This document shows, piece by piece, positions 62,956-64,000 of a DNA stretch of 64,000 nt (positions within the stretch are counted from its first letter, which is position 1; every line of letters starts with the position of its first letter). This DNA comes from Candidatus Marimicrobium litorale (GTDB taxonomy: Bacteria > Pseudomonadota > Gammaproteobacteria > Pseudomonadales > Halieaceae). The stretch is taken from positions 2,542,001-2,606,000 of the forward strand of contig NZ_SHNO01000001.1 in NCBI RefSeq assembly GCF_026262645.1, given 5' to 3'. Under the pieces are notes generated by a model. That model was not told the DNA's origin. It saw nothing but the letters and a program-made list of their open reading frames with translations, and did not search any database. Made by a program: the position numbers and the translations under genes.

Positions 62956-63978
62956 CTACCTCGACCCGGCGGTGCGACGCGCCACAACCTGAAAGAATGG
63001 CCCAACCGCAAGCAGAACACCACGGGCGAGTCGAAAGGCTGCCAGCCAGTTGTAAAGTCGCGCGAGTGAGGCGCGACGCGGGGTAAAGTGCTCGATTTCC
63101 TCGGCAGGGATCTGCGGAACACTCAGCTCGAAAACCAGATCCTCATGACGGCGCAATTCCCGTGCCATTTCTCGGGTGCTCAGTAACACGGTGCCGTGAT
63201 AGTCCTGCTGACTGCGCCATCGCACGTAAGCATTCTGCCAGGAACGGGGCAACCAGCCCACGCCCCAGACGAATACGTGGGGCTCCGCAGCCAGACTAAA
63301 GCGGTTAGGGGTCGATAGCGCCATGTGGCCCCCGGGCTTGAGAACCCGCCGCGCCTCATCAAGGGTCTCTCGTACATTGCTTACGTGTTCGATGGAATCA
63401 AACATCACCACAGTGCCAAGGCAATCGCTCTCCATGGGTAACGCCTCTGCGTAGGCACAGGCCAGTCGCGCCACTCCACCATGAGACTCAATCATGTGTT
63501 TTGCCGCCACCAGCATCGTCATGGAGGCATCGATGCCTGCTGCGATCAACCCGCGATTAACCGCTTCCGCCAGTAGGCCGCCACTTCCGCAACCGATATC
63601 CAGAAAAACATCGCTATCTTGCGCGCAGAAGTCCAACCAGCCGTCAAACTGGCTGCTCAGGCGGCGCGGAGATTCCAGAATTTGCCGAACACGGAGAGCG
63701 CGCGTTGCGTCATCGTGCTCCGGCCGGTCGCAGAGTTTATCCATAACGCCTTCAAGCGATATGCCGCGACACGCCGCGGACAGCTTTCTGGCATCGCGCA
63801 GGTCATCATCTGCGTAGGTCAATACGCCGTCTCGAGACCGCAAGTCGGGTATGCCATCGCACGCCGGATAGATGACACCGCAGGACACGCAGCGTACCTG
63901 TTCATCTGACAGAAGCTCTATTCCACCTGCACAGGATGGACAGCACCACAGAGCCAGCGGCGACGACTCAACCCGCAC
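62956..63978 (-). CDS. SAM-dependent methyltransferase with N-terminal zinc ribbon
   Basis: A 340-aa class I methyltransferase. The N-terminus has two CxxC pairs (CPSC and CVSC, residues 13-33) as in Trm112-like zinc ribbons. The SAM motif is VFLDIGCGSGGLL, with MFDSIEHVSN and LKPGGHMALSTPNR further on. The start is GTG at 63978: an in-frame stop lies 15 bases upstream and AAGGTGG is well placed. It precedes the PQQ dehydrogenase. Substrate unknown; similar proteins methylate quinones, lipids or sugars. Confidence 0.82.
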   Translation of the reverse strand: MRVESSPLALWCCPSCAGGIELLSDEQVRCVSCGVIYPACDGIPDLRSRDGVLTYADDDLRDARKLSAACRGISLEGVMDKLCDRPEHDDATRALRVRQILESPRRLSSQFDGWLDFCAQDSDVFLDIGCGSGGLLAEAVNRGLIAAGIDASMTMLVAAKHMIESHGGVARLACAYAEALPMESDCLGTVVMFDSIEHVSNVRETLDEARRVLKPGGHMALSTPNRFSLAAEPHVFVWGVGWLPRSWQNAYVRWRSQQDYHGTVLLSTREMARELRRHEDLVFELSVPQIPAEEIEHFTPRRASLARLYNWLAAFRLARGVLLAVGPFFQVVARRTAGSR

Positions 63979-64000
63979 GTCGCTGCCACCTTGTCATTTG

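Noticed and set aside
62949-63122. N-terminal extension of the PQQ dehydrogenase
   Set aside because: Overlaps the methyltransferase C-terminus in another frame; the ATG at 62948 comes right before the first membrane region.
1-64000. CRISPR arrays, transposases, tRNA and rRNA genes
   Set aside because: No regularly spaced repeats, no transposase-like translations, and no recognisable RNA gene on reading the window.

Overview
The window is gene-dense, moderately GC-rich DNA (rough estimate from base composition, not computed). It carries Gram-negative outer-membrane genes (LptF, LptG, LpxL-like acyltransferases, lipoproteins) and a gene mix (DUF1552/DUF1592 pair, HiPIP, carotenoid oxygenase, SelO, NhaA, geranyl-CoA carboxylase, several acyl-CoA dehydrogenases) that suggests a marine gammaproteobacterium of the Halieaceae/OM60 or a neighbouring group. 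The taxonomy is inference. I see no rRNA, tRNA, transposase, CRISPR array or phage module.

Positions 1-28144 look like one large lipid and surface-glycan island. Its core matches the bacterial ceramide pathway worked out in Caulobacter. It has an acyl carrier protein (9687), serine palmitoyltransferase (9966), a GNAT-type bacterial ceramide synthase candidate (14337, minus), a fatty acyl-AMP ligase (20573) and a CerR-like NAD-dependent reductase (22348). Around the core are an FA2H-like hydroxylase (24332) between two LpxL-like acyltransferases, a MurA that is translationally coupled to the palmitoyltransferase, a phosphoesterase, a MobA-like nucleotidyltransferase, an O-antigen-ligase-like protein, two GT4 glycosyltransferases and an AsnB-type amidotransferase. 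The left side adds three sulfotransferases, two ELM1-family (putative GT-B) proteins, and an LptF-LptG-ABC-exporter set that could carry the lipid to the outer membrane. A 2OG-Fe(II) oxygenase lies near each end. I infer that the island makes, decorates (possibly sulfates) and exports a complex sphingolipid.

Positions 28284-34074 hold a serine hydrolase, a glycine-zipper lipoprotein, an enoyl-CoA hydratase-like protein and a pair of acyl-CoA dehydrogenases. An MFS transporter, a small lipoprotein and an orphan RHS-core protein follow (34305-36760). Positions 36986-43252 are an Atu-like operon (AtuA, AtuC, AtuE, AtuF) for carboxylation of branched acyclic terpenoyl-CoA, with a glyoxalase-family gene downstream.

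Positions 43942-48987 form a probable redox/envelope operon: a DUF1592 heme lipoprotein, a Tat-exported DUF1552 protein, an unknown lipoprotein, a HiPIP and a membrane protein. The rest is a mixed set: NTF2-like protein, carotenoid oxygenase, ArsC, D-aminoacylase-like amidohydrolase, SelO, DUF4345-like membrane protein, a flavin monooxygenase with a Baeyer-Villiger motif, a fused PyrD-PyrK-like protein, NhaA, a cupin, a membrane-anchored PQQ sugar dehydrogenase with a cytochrome c tail, and a methyltransferase that starts close to the window end.

Two genes in the sphingolipid island have conserved N-termini that cannot be reached from any ATG, GTG or TTG and seem to need CTG and ATT starts.
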